Source: DAIUFH01 sp036844705 (GTDB taxonomy: Bacteria > Bacillota > Clostridia > Tissierellales > Tissierellaceae). Taken from it: a DNA stretch of 6,551 nucleotides. Location: positions 1 through 6,551 of the forward strand of contig DAIUFH010000100.1 of NCBI GenBank assembly GCA_036844705.1. Reading direction: 5' to 3'. Of this stretch, positions 1 to 5,658 are shown piece after piece. The position numbers and the translations under genes are program-made. The first letter of the stretch is position 1. The number at the start of each line of letters is the position of its first letter. The notes below the pieces were generated by a model, which saw nothing but the letters and a program-made list of their open reading frames with translations, ran no database searches and had not been told where the DNA came from.

Positions 1-259
1 CTGATAAAAAATCTTCTAATTGAATCAGACAATTCAGTAAATGAGACGGAATTGAGTCTACGTATAGAGGAAATGCAAATACAAAAACATCACACTCCGC
101 CAAGTCCTTCATTTCTTCGAGCCTCAGCTGAGGTTTTCTAAGGGAATATTCATAAATCACATGGCTGCCGTTATCCAATAAAGATTTTAAATCATGTAAA
201 ATACAGCCGGAAGCTGATTCTTTAAGCTTGGGACTTCCGTTTATTAATGCTATTTTCAT
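1..259 (-). CDS. NAD(P)H-dependent FMN reductase / flavodoxin-fold oxidoreductase (3' part outside window)
   Basis: The first 86 codons of a gene that runs off the left edge. The protein opens with MKIALINGSPKLKESASG, the first beta strand and FMN phosphate-binding loop typical of the NADPH-dependent FMN reductase and flavodoxin-like families. Around residues 57-70 it reads DVFVFAFPLYVDSIPSHLL, which matches the second flavin-contacting loop (PLYVDS.P) of the same families. By family, it should be a cytoplasmic flavoprotein that moves electrons from NAD(P)H to a small acceptor; the substrate cannot be told. The ATG (259-257) overlaps the TGA of the upstream gene (258-256) as ATGA, so the two are translationally coupled and belong to one operon. 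No cysteine cluster is visible in the part present. The C-terminal half is missing, so the subfamily is uncertain. Confidence 0.85.
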   Translation of the reverse strand, partial: MKIALINGSPKLKESASGCILHDLKSLLDNGSHVIYEYSLRKPQLRLEEMKDLAECDVFVFAFPLYVDSIPSHLLNCLIQLEDFLS

Positions 260-759
260 AGTAATTGTCCTTCCACTTCCGTAATACTGTTATAAAAGGA
301 GATATCTTCAACCACTGAATTAAAGTTAATTGCATTTGCCTTAATGAGCTTTTCTGCAGTCAGTTTCTCTATATTTGTTATATTTCCACCATAAAACCAC
401 ACATGCATATGAATAACATTATTATATCTCCTGCAGTGATGCATTTCTCCGTTTCTTATTACAAAATAAGGATGAATATAGGAAATACTTCTATCTAAAA
501 CGCTTTTTACAAACGGACTAAACCCACCATAACAGCATTGGCTTATAATAAATAATTCTTCACATTTTGACAATTGCTCTCCCATATCCCCGTATTTATC
601 TCTTATTATACAGGCTGCAGGTGTTTTCGTCCAGCATCCAAAGCATCCTGTACAATGGTGTATGTGAAGATCTTTTGAAATAATTGTTAGTTCATTTGAC
701 ATATCGGGAAACAATCCTTGAAGTTCTCTGCTTTCTAAATCTGATATTAATATTTTCAT
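256..759 (-). CDS. Flavodoxin-family protein with CX2CX2CX7C cluster
   Basis: A 167-residue protein resembling the short flavodoxin-family / iron-sulfur flavoprotein-like proteins of Clostridia. Residues 36-50 contain CTGCFGC, then seven residues, then Cys50: a CX2CX2CX7C arrangement close to the compact [4Fe-4S] motif described for iron-sulfur flavoproteins. Residues 70-93 (IISQCCYGGFSPFVKSVLDR) match the flavin-side loop and helix (P.V..VLDR) of NADPH-dependent FMN reductases. The N terminus (MKILISDLESREL) has the first beta strand but not the usual GSPR-type phosphate loop, so FMN binding alone is doubtful. A redox role is inferred; no substrate can be named. An upstream ATG at 770 is out of frame and stops after four codons, so 759 is the start. 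The ribosome binding site is weak (AGG about 11 bases upstream). It overlaps the next flavoprotein gene by ATGA, which suggests the two products act together. Confidence 0.85.
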   Translation of the reverse strand: MKILISDLESRELQGLFPDMSNELTIISKDLHIHHCTGCFGCWTKTPAACIIRDKYGDMGEQLSKCEELFIISQCCYGGFSPFVKSVLDRSISYIHPYFVIRNGEMHHCRRYNNVIHMHVWFYGGNITNIEKLTAEKLIKANAINFNSVVEDISFYNSITEVEGQLL

Positions 760-835
760 TTTATTTTCATCCTATATAAAAAATTTTAGCAATAATATGG
801 TTCTATATAAATAATAAAAAGTAGCAACTACCGCC

Positions 836-1012
836 TCATATATGTTTCTTCCATCTTATAATAATTGCAGAAAAAAGAATCTTTGCTGGCTTCCAGATCA
901 GACTTCTGTCTACTTTTATAAAATCAATTCTATAATTATAAAAAAGAGCTAATTCACGAATAAATTCTCTTTGGCTGTGACCACTACGTTTCTTAAGAAA
1001 TTCACAATTCAC
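836..1012 (-). other. Unassigned 58-codon open stretch, possible gene remnant
   Basis: Just after the DUF4180 stop and in the same frame there is an open stretch, from a possible GTG at 1012 to TGA at 838-836. It reads VNCEFLKKRSGHSQREF, continues through RELALFYNYRIDFIKVD, and ends IIIRWKKHI. The composition (mixed charged and aromatic residues, no low-complexity runs) looks protein-like rather than random AT-rich sequence. No ribosome binding site precedes the GTG and no ATG is available, so it may be the tail of a decayed gene. I do not recognise a family. The remaining bases of the gap, 760-835, hold only a 4-bp hairpin (GTAG TTG CTAC) followed by five T, too weak to call a terminator. 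Confidence 0.3.
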
Positions 1013-1021
1013 ATTATTTAA

Positions 1022-1387
1022 TTATACTAAACTCAATTTTTCGATAGCCTGCTTTTCATCAGATAAGAAAAATACATCTTTCCCTTTATTGCACTCATAT
1101 ATAAAATCCTTCAAACTCTTACTCGTGTATACAGAAAAGTCTCCTATAATTGCAATTTTCACATGGTAATTAACATTCTTTTGTAATATATCACCTGCAA
1201 GTTTTGTACTTAAGTTAAAAAAGTCTTCACTTATTGCTGATTTATTCAAAACTATACGATTACAACCAGTTTCATACTGTACTGTCGCCATAAAATCCAA
1301 TGCGGACTGAACATCCTTTATTAGTATTTCGTCACTGTTTATAACAGCAATTTCAATATTGTTCTGTTTGACGGTATTTATTTTCAT
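1022..1387 (-). CDS. DUF4180 domain-containing protein
   Basis: A 121-residue cytoplasmic protein without signal peptide or membrane segment. The middle and C-terminal parts carry the DUF4180 pattern: ISEDFFNLSTKLAGDILQK (about 52-70), then NY.VKIAIIGDFS.YTS (about 72-88), then a FIYECN.G..VFF stretch before the end. The length is normal for the family, whose biochemical role is not established. The ATG at 1387 is chosen because GGAGG (1398-1394) sits 6 bases upstream; a longer reading from TTG at 1405 would put that ribosome binding site inside the gene. It is the first gene after the intron and lies 262 bases upstream of the flavoprotein pair, so co-transcription is possible but not shown. 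Confidence 0.85.
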   Translation of the reverse strand: MKINTVKQNNIEIAVINSDEILIKDVQSALDFMATVQYETGCNRIVLNKSAISEDFFNLSTKLAGDILQKNVNYHVKIAIIGDFSVYTSKSLKDFIYECNKGKDVFFLSDEKQAIEKLSLV

Positions 1388-1393
1388 AATAAT

Positions 1394-1398
1394 CCTCC
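1394..1398 (-). promoter_or_regulatory. Strong ribosome binding site of the DUF4180 gene
   Basis: GGAGG on the minus strand, 6 bases before the ATG at 1387. It decides the start, since the in-frame TTG further upstream would bury it in coding sequence. Confidence 0.8.
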
Positions 1399-1420
1399 AT
1401 TTCAATTAATAAGTTTGTCA

Positions 1421-1494
1421 TTTAGTTAGATTATAGATTAATACTACCTTCTTATATATATCTTTTTATCATCAACAAATGGAAACTAACTAAA
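1421..1494 (-). promoter_or_regulatory. Promoter region with TATAAT box between 9-bp inverted repeat arms
   Basis: On the minus strand a perfect TATAAT (1435-1430) lies about 43 bases upstream of the DUF4180 ATG, a good -10 candidate; the matching -35 position (TATATA) is poor. The box is flanked by a perfect 9-bp inverted repeat, TTTAGTTAG at 1421-1429 and CTAACTAAA at 1486-1494 (plus strand). One arm lies directly downstream of the -10, over the likely start of transcription, and the other lies upstream of the -35. That placement would suit a repressor with two half-sites or DNA looping; this is inference, and no regulator gene is in the window. Confidence 0.4.
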
Positions 1495-1514
1495 AATGAT
1501 TATTAAAGATAATA

Positions 1515-1591
1515 ATCGGGTAGGAGGTAAATAATTAATTTATTTACCGACCTCCCACACCACCGTACGTACGGTTCTCGTATACGGCGGT
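1515..1591 (-). ncRNA. Group II intron domains V and VI
   Basis: Domain V folds as ACCGCCGTA (1591-1583) paired with TACGGTGGT (1567-1559), a two-base CG bulge (1569-1568), TACG (1582-1579) paired with CGTA (1573-1570), and a five-base loop. The catalytic triad reads CGC (1589-1587), as in class C introns, instead of the AGC common in other classes. Domain VI follows with a GGTAAATAA / TTATTTACC stem and ends CCTACCCGAT. The A at 1521, seven bases from the proposed end, is the likely branch point. Domain V appears intact, so the RNA core could still be catalytic. Confidence 0.9.
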
Positions 1592-1599
1592 TTCATAGT

Positions 1600-1785
1600 T
1601 TACACTCTAACTTCAAGGTAGTATTTAAGAAAGCTTAAATAACCCTGCTTTTCAAACCTTGCATTGGTTAGGGTTGTTGTAAGAATCCAGCTATTGGCAG
1701 TATGCCAGTAGCTTTTTCTAGTATTAGCCCATTCCCATGCTTTTTCCCTTGCTACTCCTAGTTTCTGAAGGTTAACAAACTTTTT
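1600..1785 (-). pseudogene. Out-of-frame C-terminal end of the intron maturase
   Basis: In a different frame from the main maturase ORF this stretch encodes FVNLQKLGVAREKAWEWAN, then TRKSYWHTANSWIL, then TTTLTNARFEKQGYLSFLKYYLEV, ending TAA at 1602-1600. It is the standard C-terminal part of the maturase domain (KAWEWANTRK.YW is a hallmark). One extra A in the AAAAA run at 1785-1781 would join the two frames as KTKKFVNLQK. The restored protein would have about 472 residues, or about 419 counted from the internal MLERIL, matching usual class C length. A true deletion, a sequencing error or some recoding are all possible; the first two are the more likely. Confidence 0.85.
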
Positions 1786-3017
1786 GTCTTAACCTTCTTC
1801 CAACTTTTCCATGTTACCATCCGTATCCTTCTTCTAAGCCATTCATCAATAGAATGCATTATTGTCTTCATATCAGCTAATTTAAAGTATTGCACCCAGC
1901 CTCGTATAATCTGGTTGAGTTTAGTCTTCCTTAAATCTATGCTCATACCATTACTTCTGCCTGTTACGAGCTTAATTTTATCCTTTAGTTTCTTAATGCT
2001 TTTAGGGTGAACTCTAAATCTACAGCCACCCTTCCCATTGTAGAACGTGTATCCTAAATACTTAACTTCTCTAAGCCTAGATATTTTGGTCTTATCTTTA
2101 TTTATCTTAAGTTTAAGCTTTCCTTCTATGAGTTTACTTACTCTATCATATTTCCTTTGGGCTGCTCGCTTACTTTTTGCAAATATCATAAGGTCATCTG
2201 CATATCTTACAAAGCGATATCCCCATTCATCGAGCATTTGGTCTAACTCGTTTAGGATTACATTTGCCATAAGTGGACTGATTGGACCACCCTGTGCTAA
2301 ACCTTCTTCATTCCTTATGAACATTCCATTGTCCATAATTCCCGCATTAAGGAACTTTTGTATTAAGGATAGTACTCTATTGTCCTTTATGGTTCTTGAT
2401 AAAATCTCCATAAGCATGGCTTGATTAACTGTGTCGAAGAACTTTTCTAAATCCATATCGATAACATACCAATAGCCTTCATTTGAGTATTCTTGACATT
2501 TCTTCAAAGCATCATGACACCCTCTATTTGGTCTAAAACCATAACTTGTTTCTGAAAATTGATTTTCATATATTGGACTTAACACTTGATGAATTGCCTG
2601 TTGAACCACCCTATCGACTAATGTTGGTATTCCCAGTTTACGAGTCTCGCCATTATCTTTTGGTATTTGGACGCGTTTAACTGGAGATGGTTTGTAGCTC
2701 GAATTTAGTATTGATGTTAGAATTTCTTCCCGGTGGGATTTAAGATGTTCTAGAAGTTCATCCATCTCCATCTTATCAATTCCACCTGCTCCTTTATTAC
2801 TCTTAACCTTTTGGTAAGCATTGTTCATATTATCTCTGGATAGGATTCTTTCTAACATTTTTACCGTTGGTTTGTTTGTGCTGATATCGCCCTTTTCAAT
2901 CATCCTTGAATCACTCTGCCCATTTCTGTGTCTTTTGTGTTCCACACTATTTCCACAGTTGACGATGGTATCTATATTCTGTTTTCTGCATTCTAACGTG
3001 TTCTCAGTAATTTTCAT
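1758..3017 (-). CDS. ltrA: Group II intron reverse transcriptase/maturase, C terminus lost by frameshift
   Basis: The intron-encoded protein that, in this family, binds its intron RNA to aid splicing and copies it into DNA after insertion. Numbered from the ATG at 3017, the core begins near residue 54 (MLERILSRDN). It continues with RKLGIPTLVDR (about 126-136), YGFRPNRG (159-166), the motif A block VIDMDLEKFFDTV (185-197), LAQGGPISPL (240-249) and the catalytic RYADD (271-275). The thumb/maturase domain follows, with NQIIRGW.QYFK and WLRRRIR. No HNH endonuclease domain is present, as expected for class C. After Lys412 the frame is lost and seven unrelated residues lead to TAG at 1758. The ATG at 3017 is preferred because AGGAG (3031-3027) is 9 bases away; it directly abuts the alternative ATG at 3026. 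The first 53 residues are an extension compared with the roughly 420-residue class C enzymes. Confidence 0.9.
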   Translation of the reverse strand: MKITENTLECRKQNIDTIVNCGNSVEHKRHRNGQSDSRMIEKGDISTNKPTVKMLERILSRDNMNNAYQKVKSNKGAGGIDKMEMDELLEHLKSHREEILTSILNSSYKPSPVKRVQIPKDNGETRKLGIPTLVDRVVQQAIHQVLSPIYENQFSETSYGFRPNRGCHDALKKCQEYSNEGYWYVIDMDLEKFFDTVNQAMLMEILSRTIKDNRVLSLIQKFLNAGIMDNGMFIRNEEGLAQGGPISPLMANVILNELDQMLDEWGYRFVRYADDLMIFAKSKRAAQRKYDRVSKLIEGKLKLKINKDKTKISRLREVKYLGYTFYNGKGGCRFRVHPKSIKKLKDKIKLVTGRSNGMSIDLRKTKLNQIIRGWVQYFKLADMKTIMHSIDEWLRRRIRMVTWKSWKKVKTKSLLTFRN

Positions 3018-3416
3018 TGACTTCATCTCCTATGATTCAGCCCTTCCTATGATATCTAAATTCTCATAGTACTATGGCCTCTGCTGACTTCTCATGATAA
3101 ATCTTATTTCAACCATGGTTCATACTCTGTTTTCCCATGTCCATGAGACCTCCCCAGGTAAGAACAACAACCTTCCTCCCATTTAACCGCCACATTTACT
3201 GTATAGAATTCGGGTAGTATTGGACTTTGTTTTGTCATGTAAACTCATCCATTCTATATCAGCCTGATGTGATTTCTGTTCGTCGGTTCAGGATTTTGCT
3301 AATGGCTTCCTTCGGATTCCATGTCACCGTGGACACCCTTGCCTTTCGCTAACGGTTCCTACTACCAAGCCCGTAGTGGACTTTCACCACCAAGTTGTTG
3401 CCCATGCTGGGCACAC
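3018..3416 (-). ncRNA. Group II intron 5' ribozyme domains (I-III and start of IV)
   Basis: This stretch has no gene and is explained as structured intron RNA leading to the maturase ORF. It starts GTGTGCCCAGCATGGGC and contains the conserved class C blocks at 3338-3315, 3250-3222 and 3092-3069. The loop presumed to hold exon-binding site 1 is at about 3238-3235 (ATGA), by position relative to the Oceanobacillus intron. Confidence 0.85.
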
Positions 3417-3421
3417 AAGTA

Positions 3422-3455
3422 AAATCCATAGTGACAATAAACTCACTATGGATTT
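3422..3455 (-). terminator. Rho-independent terminator hairpin after the anti-sigma gene; intron target
   Basis: A perfect 13-bp stem, AAATCCATAGTGA with TCACTATGGATTT, and an 8-base loop. On the minus strand the stem is followed by TACTT (so TTTTACTT counting the stem's last T residues), and then the intron starts. It lies 62 bases beyond the stop of the anti-sigma gene and would end the sigma/anti-sigma transcript. The T tract is short and now interrupted by the intron; the joined exons would read TTTTACTTTATTATC. Confidence 0.75.
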
Positions 3456-3516
3456 ATCTAAATTGATTATATACTATTAATCATTAAAAGTCATAATATA
3501 TTGTATTGATTTAGTA

Positions 3517-4944
3517 CTATTTAATCGGAATCCTAGTATCTTCTATAATTATGGATATGACCTTTTCAATATCAAAAGGAGCATTAGTGTCCCAACTAGA
3601 ATTGAAGGTATGATTTTTAGGGTCCTCACTCCCACCTCCGAAATTCAATGGAATTATACCATCTACAGTTTCAAGTTCAACTTTCATACTGCTTGTCATA
3701 CAGTCCTCTCCTTCATAGCTACCTCTTACTTGCAATCCTAAAGGACTCAATGTTATATATTCAAAAAGATGTCCATCAACTGGAATATCATTTGTACAAG
3801 TGCGAATGTCTTTGTTTGAATCGCTTAAATTTACAGCTACTCTCCAGCTACCTTCAACTCCTGTATAAACCGTACCTGCATAATAAAGGGTATATTTATT
3901 TAGATATTCTTTACTTACAGAAAATACATATTCGTTGTATTTGTATGCCGTATCATAATAATCATCCTCTTCATGACTAAGTAGACGATTGTCCTCATTC
4001 CCATATAGCATCAATTCATAATCAGGAGAAATTATATTTCCTTCTGAATCTACAAGGGATATATTCGCATCATTTGGACCAAACTCCCCTCCGGAAGATC
4101 TTCCTATTTGGACATGGAATTTTCCGTCTATAATTCCAACATTAGAAACCCATTGTTCTTTTTCACCATGGGGCATATCAGTATAATAACCTGGTGTAAG
4201 CACTGATTTAATGAAACTTAAATCATCCGGTAGATTGCTTCCACCCCAAATCTGTTCTTGGTCTATAATCGTAGTCGTCGCTGACTCATCAATTTCTGCA
4301 AGAGATATGTCAATAGGCTCTTCATATGCTCTTTTGCCTAAATAAATTAAAAAACTACCAAGCTCTAGCGGATCAGACAAAGGTGAATCTGCATCAGCAG
4401 TTATATTAAATTCATAGTAAATAGTATTGGTATCTTCATCAAAATAAATTATTTTTTGTTGCCATGACATGCTAGATAAGACTTCTTCGCCATCTCCTAT
4501 TTCTCGTGGATTCATTTTTACACTGAACCCATCCCTAAAATCAGTCTGTTCCGTCAACCGATTCTGACCTGTCGTATCTTGAAGGGATAGATATACAATT
4601 GCCCTATTGTCATATTTTTGTGCACCTATTACTTCCATTCGAATTCCTTGATTTTCACTATAATTTTCAACTGGCTCTACAATCTCACTAAAATCAGGAT
4701 TAAATCTCTCTATAAACCAATTGAAGCCTCCCAAAGCCGTAGCTGTTGCTGCAGCAACTAACACAACTGACATCACTATAGCTGCAACTGCTGACTTTGT
4801 CCAGTGTCTATGGTTCTTCATAGGTATCTTAGTATTTTCTTTATGCAATCTAGTTTTAACCCGATCTGCAATTTTGCTTGAATCAACAGAAATTAGAGAA
4901 AACATGTCATATATATTTTGTTCATCAATATCAAATTTGCTCAT
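3517..4944 (-). CDS. Membrane-anchored anti-sigma factor, DUF4179/DUF5643-like
   Basis: A 475-residue protein with an N-terminal cytoplasmic segment (1-48), one transmembrane helix (about 49-71, SAVAAIVMSVVLVAAATATA) and a large outer domain (72-475). The residues after the helix (ALGGFNWF) and the layout fit DUF4179-type proteins. The C-terminal third (ITLSPLGLQVRGSYEG, then PFDIEKVISI near the end) resembles the DUF5643 domain that often follows. Such proteins usually sit directly after an ECF sigma gene and hold the sigma factor inactive at the membrane until an outside signal arrives. This is inferred from context, since there is no HxxxCxxC zinc anti-sigma motif. The start is supported by AAAGGAG (4958-4952), 7 bases before the ATG, and only 17 bases separate it from the sigma gene stop. 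The signal sensed cannot be told. Confidence 0.85.
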   Translation of the reverse strand: MSKFDIDEQNIYDMFSLISVDSSKIADRVKTRLHKENTKIPMKNHRHWTKSAVAAIVMSVVLVAAATATALGGFNWFIERFNPDFSEIVEPVENYSENQGIRMEVIGAQKYDNRAIVYLSLQDTTGQNRLTEQTDFRDGFSVKMNPREIGDGEEVLSSMSWQQKIIYFDEDTNTIYYEFNITADADSPLSDPLELGSFLIYLGKRAYEEPIDISLAEIDESATTTIIDQEQIWGGSNLPDDLSFIKSVLTPGYYTDMPHGEKEQWVSNVGIIDGKFHVQIGRSSGGEFGPNDANISLVDSEGNIISPDYELMLYGNEDNRLLSHEEDDYYDTAYKYNEYVFSVSKEYLNKYTLYYAGTVYTGVEGSWRVAVNLSDSNKDIRTCTNDIPVDGHLFEYITLSPLGLQVRGSYEGEDCMTSSMKVELETVDGIIPLNFGGGSEDPKNHTFNSSWDTNAPFDIEKVISIIIEDTRIPIK

Positions 4945-4951
4945 ATTCAGA

Positions 4952-4958
4952 CTCCTTT
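4952..4958 (-). promoter_or_regulatory. Ribosome binding site of the anti-sigma gene
   Basis: AAAGGAG on the minus strand, 7 bases before the ATG at 4944 and only 3 bases after the sigma gene stop (4964-4962). The tight spacing supports a single transcript for both genes. Confidence 0.8.
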
Positions 4959-4961
4959 CTC

Positions 4962-5465
4962 CTATTCGAAATTTATATATTTGGCTAATTTGTCTTTGGC
5001 TCGCTGATATTGCTTGCGTAAAGTAGGAGGTGAAATACCTGTAATCAGAGATAATTCCTCGTAACTCCGATCATCCATTATTCGCCCATACAATAAGGCT
5101 CGTTCCTTGGGTTTTAGCTTCTGTAAGGCACGAAGAGTTCCATCACTCAAACCTTCATCTGTCTCCGGTAAAACTGCCTCACCACGAATTTCACTAAAAT
5201 AAAATATCTTATGCTTTTTTAGTTGATTCAAACTGCGATTATATGTGATTTTATATAACCAAGCCGATAGGTTATCTCCATCAAATTTATTTCGATTTTG
5301 ATATGCTGCAAGAAAACTTTCCTGTACTATATCTTCTGCTTCTTGATAATCACATAGAATTGCCGTTGCATAGCGAAGGAGTTTTTCACCATAGAGATTA
5401 ATAACCTCCTCTAATATATCCTCTCCACCAATCACAAACCTTTTGCCAAGTTCTAAATCTTCCAT
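4962..5465 (-). CDS. ECF-type RNA polymerase sigma-70 family factor
   Basis: A 167-residue protein with the two-domain ECF layout. Region 2 covers about 21-86, with DYQEAEDIVQESFLAAYQN (39-57) and the promoter-melting part AWLYKITYNRSLNQLKK (68-84). After a short linker, region 4 covers about 111-163, with the helix-turn-helix YEELSLITGISPPTLRKQY (135-153). It should direct RNA polymerase to a small regulon, probably including its own operon. The absence of regions 1 and 3 and the membrane anti-sigma gene right after it support the ECF assignment. The ATG at 5465 has AGAGGTG (5477-5471) 5 bases upstream. No specific ECF subgroup can be assigned by eye. Confidence 0.93.
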   Translation of the reverse strand: MEDLELGKRFVIGGEDILEEVINLYGEKLLRYATAILCDYQEAEDIVQESFLAAYQNRNKFDGDNLSAWLYKITYNRSLNQLKKHKIFYFSEIRGEAVLPETDEGLSDGTLRALQKLKPKERALLYGRIMDDRSYEELSLITGISPPTLRKQYQRAKDKLAKYINFE

Positions 5466-5486
5466 GGCTTCACCTCTTTCTTTTTT

Positions 5487-5496
5487 CAGTCGACTG
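5487..5496. repeat. 10-bp perfect palindrome CAGTCGACTG in the sigma gene leader
   Basis: CAGTCGACTG lies between the candidate -10 (5501-5506) and the ribosome binding site (5471-5477), over the likely transcription start. It stands out as GC-richer than its AT-rich surroundings and could be an operator. Chance occurrence cannot be excluded. Confidence 0.3.
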
Positions 5497-5500
5497 TAAT

Positions 5501-5529
5501 CTTATAACAATTTAAATTTGATTTTTGTG
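5501..5529 (-). promoter_or_regulatory. Possible promoter of the sigma/anti-sigma operon
   Basis: TATAAG at 5506-5501 (minus strand) is a fair -10 box, but the -35 position (CACAAA, 17-base spacing) is poor. A GGAAAC at 5539-5534 resembles the -35 of ECF promoters, which would suit self-regulation, yet no matching CG-containing -10 lies about 16 bases downstream. Transcription must start between the terminator at 5551-5585 and the gene at 5465, so a promoter is expected here; its exact site is weakly supported. Confidence 0.3.
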
Positions 5530-5550
5530 ACATGTTTCCAAAGTTTTAAT

Positions 5551-5585
5551 AAAAATAGATGAAGAATAAAGACTTCCCCATCTAT
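5551..5585 (-). terminator. Rho-independent terminator of the right-edge gene
   Basis: On the minus strand ATAGATG (5585-5579) pairs with CATCTAT (5561-5555). After a three-base GGG bulge, AAG pairs with CTT around an 8-base loop, and TTTTATT follows. It lies about 75 bases after the TAG at 5661-5659 and separates that gene from the sigma operon. Confidence 0.65.
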
Positions 5586-5658
5586 ATCAAAAATAACTTC
5601 ATTTTAAGTTGTACGAATAGGCAAAGCTTTATCCTTCATTGAAAACTAGTTCTTTCTA

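Larger units (their letters stand above)
1515..3416 (-). mobile_element. Group II intron, bacterial class C (IIC), with reverse transcriptase ORF
   Basis: A self-splicing retroelement of about 1.9 kb. The 5' end is set by GTGTGCCC (3416 downward), the usual GUGYG start. Inside are blocks that agree with the Oceanobacillus iheyensis class C intron as I remember it: GGGTGTCC.CGGTGACATGGAATC (about 3338-3315), GGATGAGTTT followed by ACAAAACAAAGTCC (3250-3222), and AGAAGTCAGCAG with CATAGTAC (3092-3069). Domain V is at 1559-1591, and domain VI ends with CCCGAT at about 1515. The ORF sits in domain IV, and the encoded enzyme is a class C type without an endonuclease domain. The intron begins 5 bases after a terminator hairpin (3422-3455), the known target preference of class C. 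No target-site duplication is expected, as group II introns insert without one. The 3' boundary may be off by a few bases. Confidence 0.93.

Noticed and set aside
814..835. Hairpin GTAG TTG CTAC plus T run as terminator
   Set aside because: A 4-bp stem is too short to support the call.
1388..1405. TTG at 1405 as start of the DUF4180 gene
   Set aside because: The GGAGG ribosome binding site at 1398-1394 lies inside that extension and is ideally spaced for the ATG at 1387.
2047..2424. Plus-strand open frame of 125 codons
   Set aside because: It lies antisense to the conserved reverse transcriptase core, has no ribosome binding site and shows no family motif.
1758..3416. Retron or diversity-generating reverse transcriptase
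   Set aside because: The YADD enzyme has a maturase thumb domain and is flanked by clear group II domains, including domain V with a CGC triad; no template repeat or msr/msd-like region is present.
3461..3486. Short inverted repeat TGATTA/TAATCA after the anti-sigma stop
   Set aside because: Only 6 AT-rich base pairs without a T tract; the hairpin at 3422-3455 is the convincing terminator.
3648..3980. Plus-strand open frame of 110 codons
   Set aside because: Antisense to the anti-sigma gene, with a repetitive Leu/Tyr/Cys composition typical of a shadow frame.
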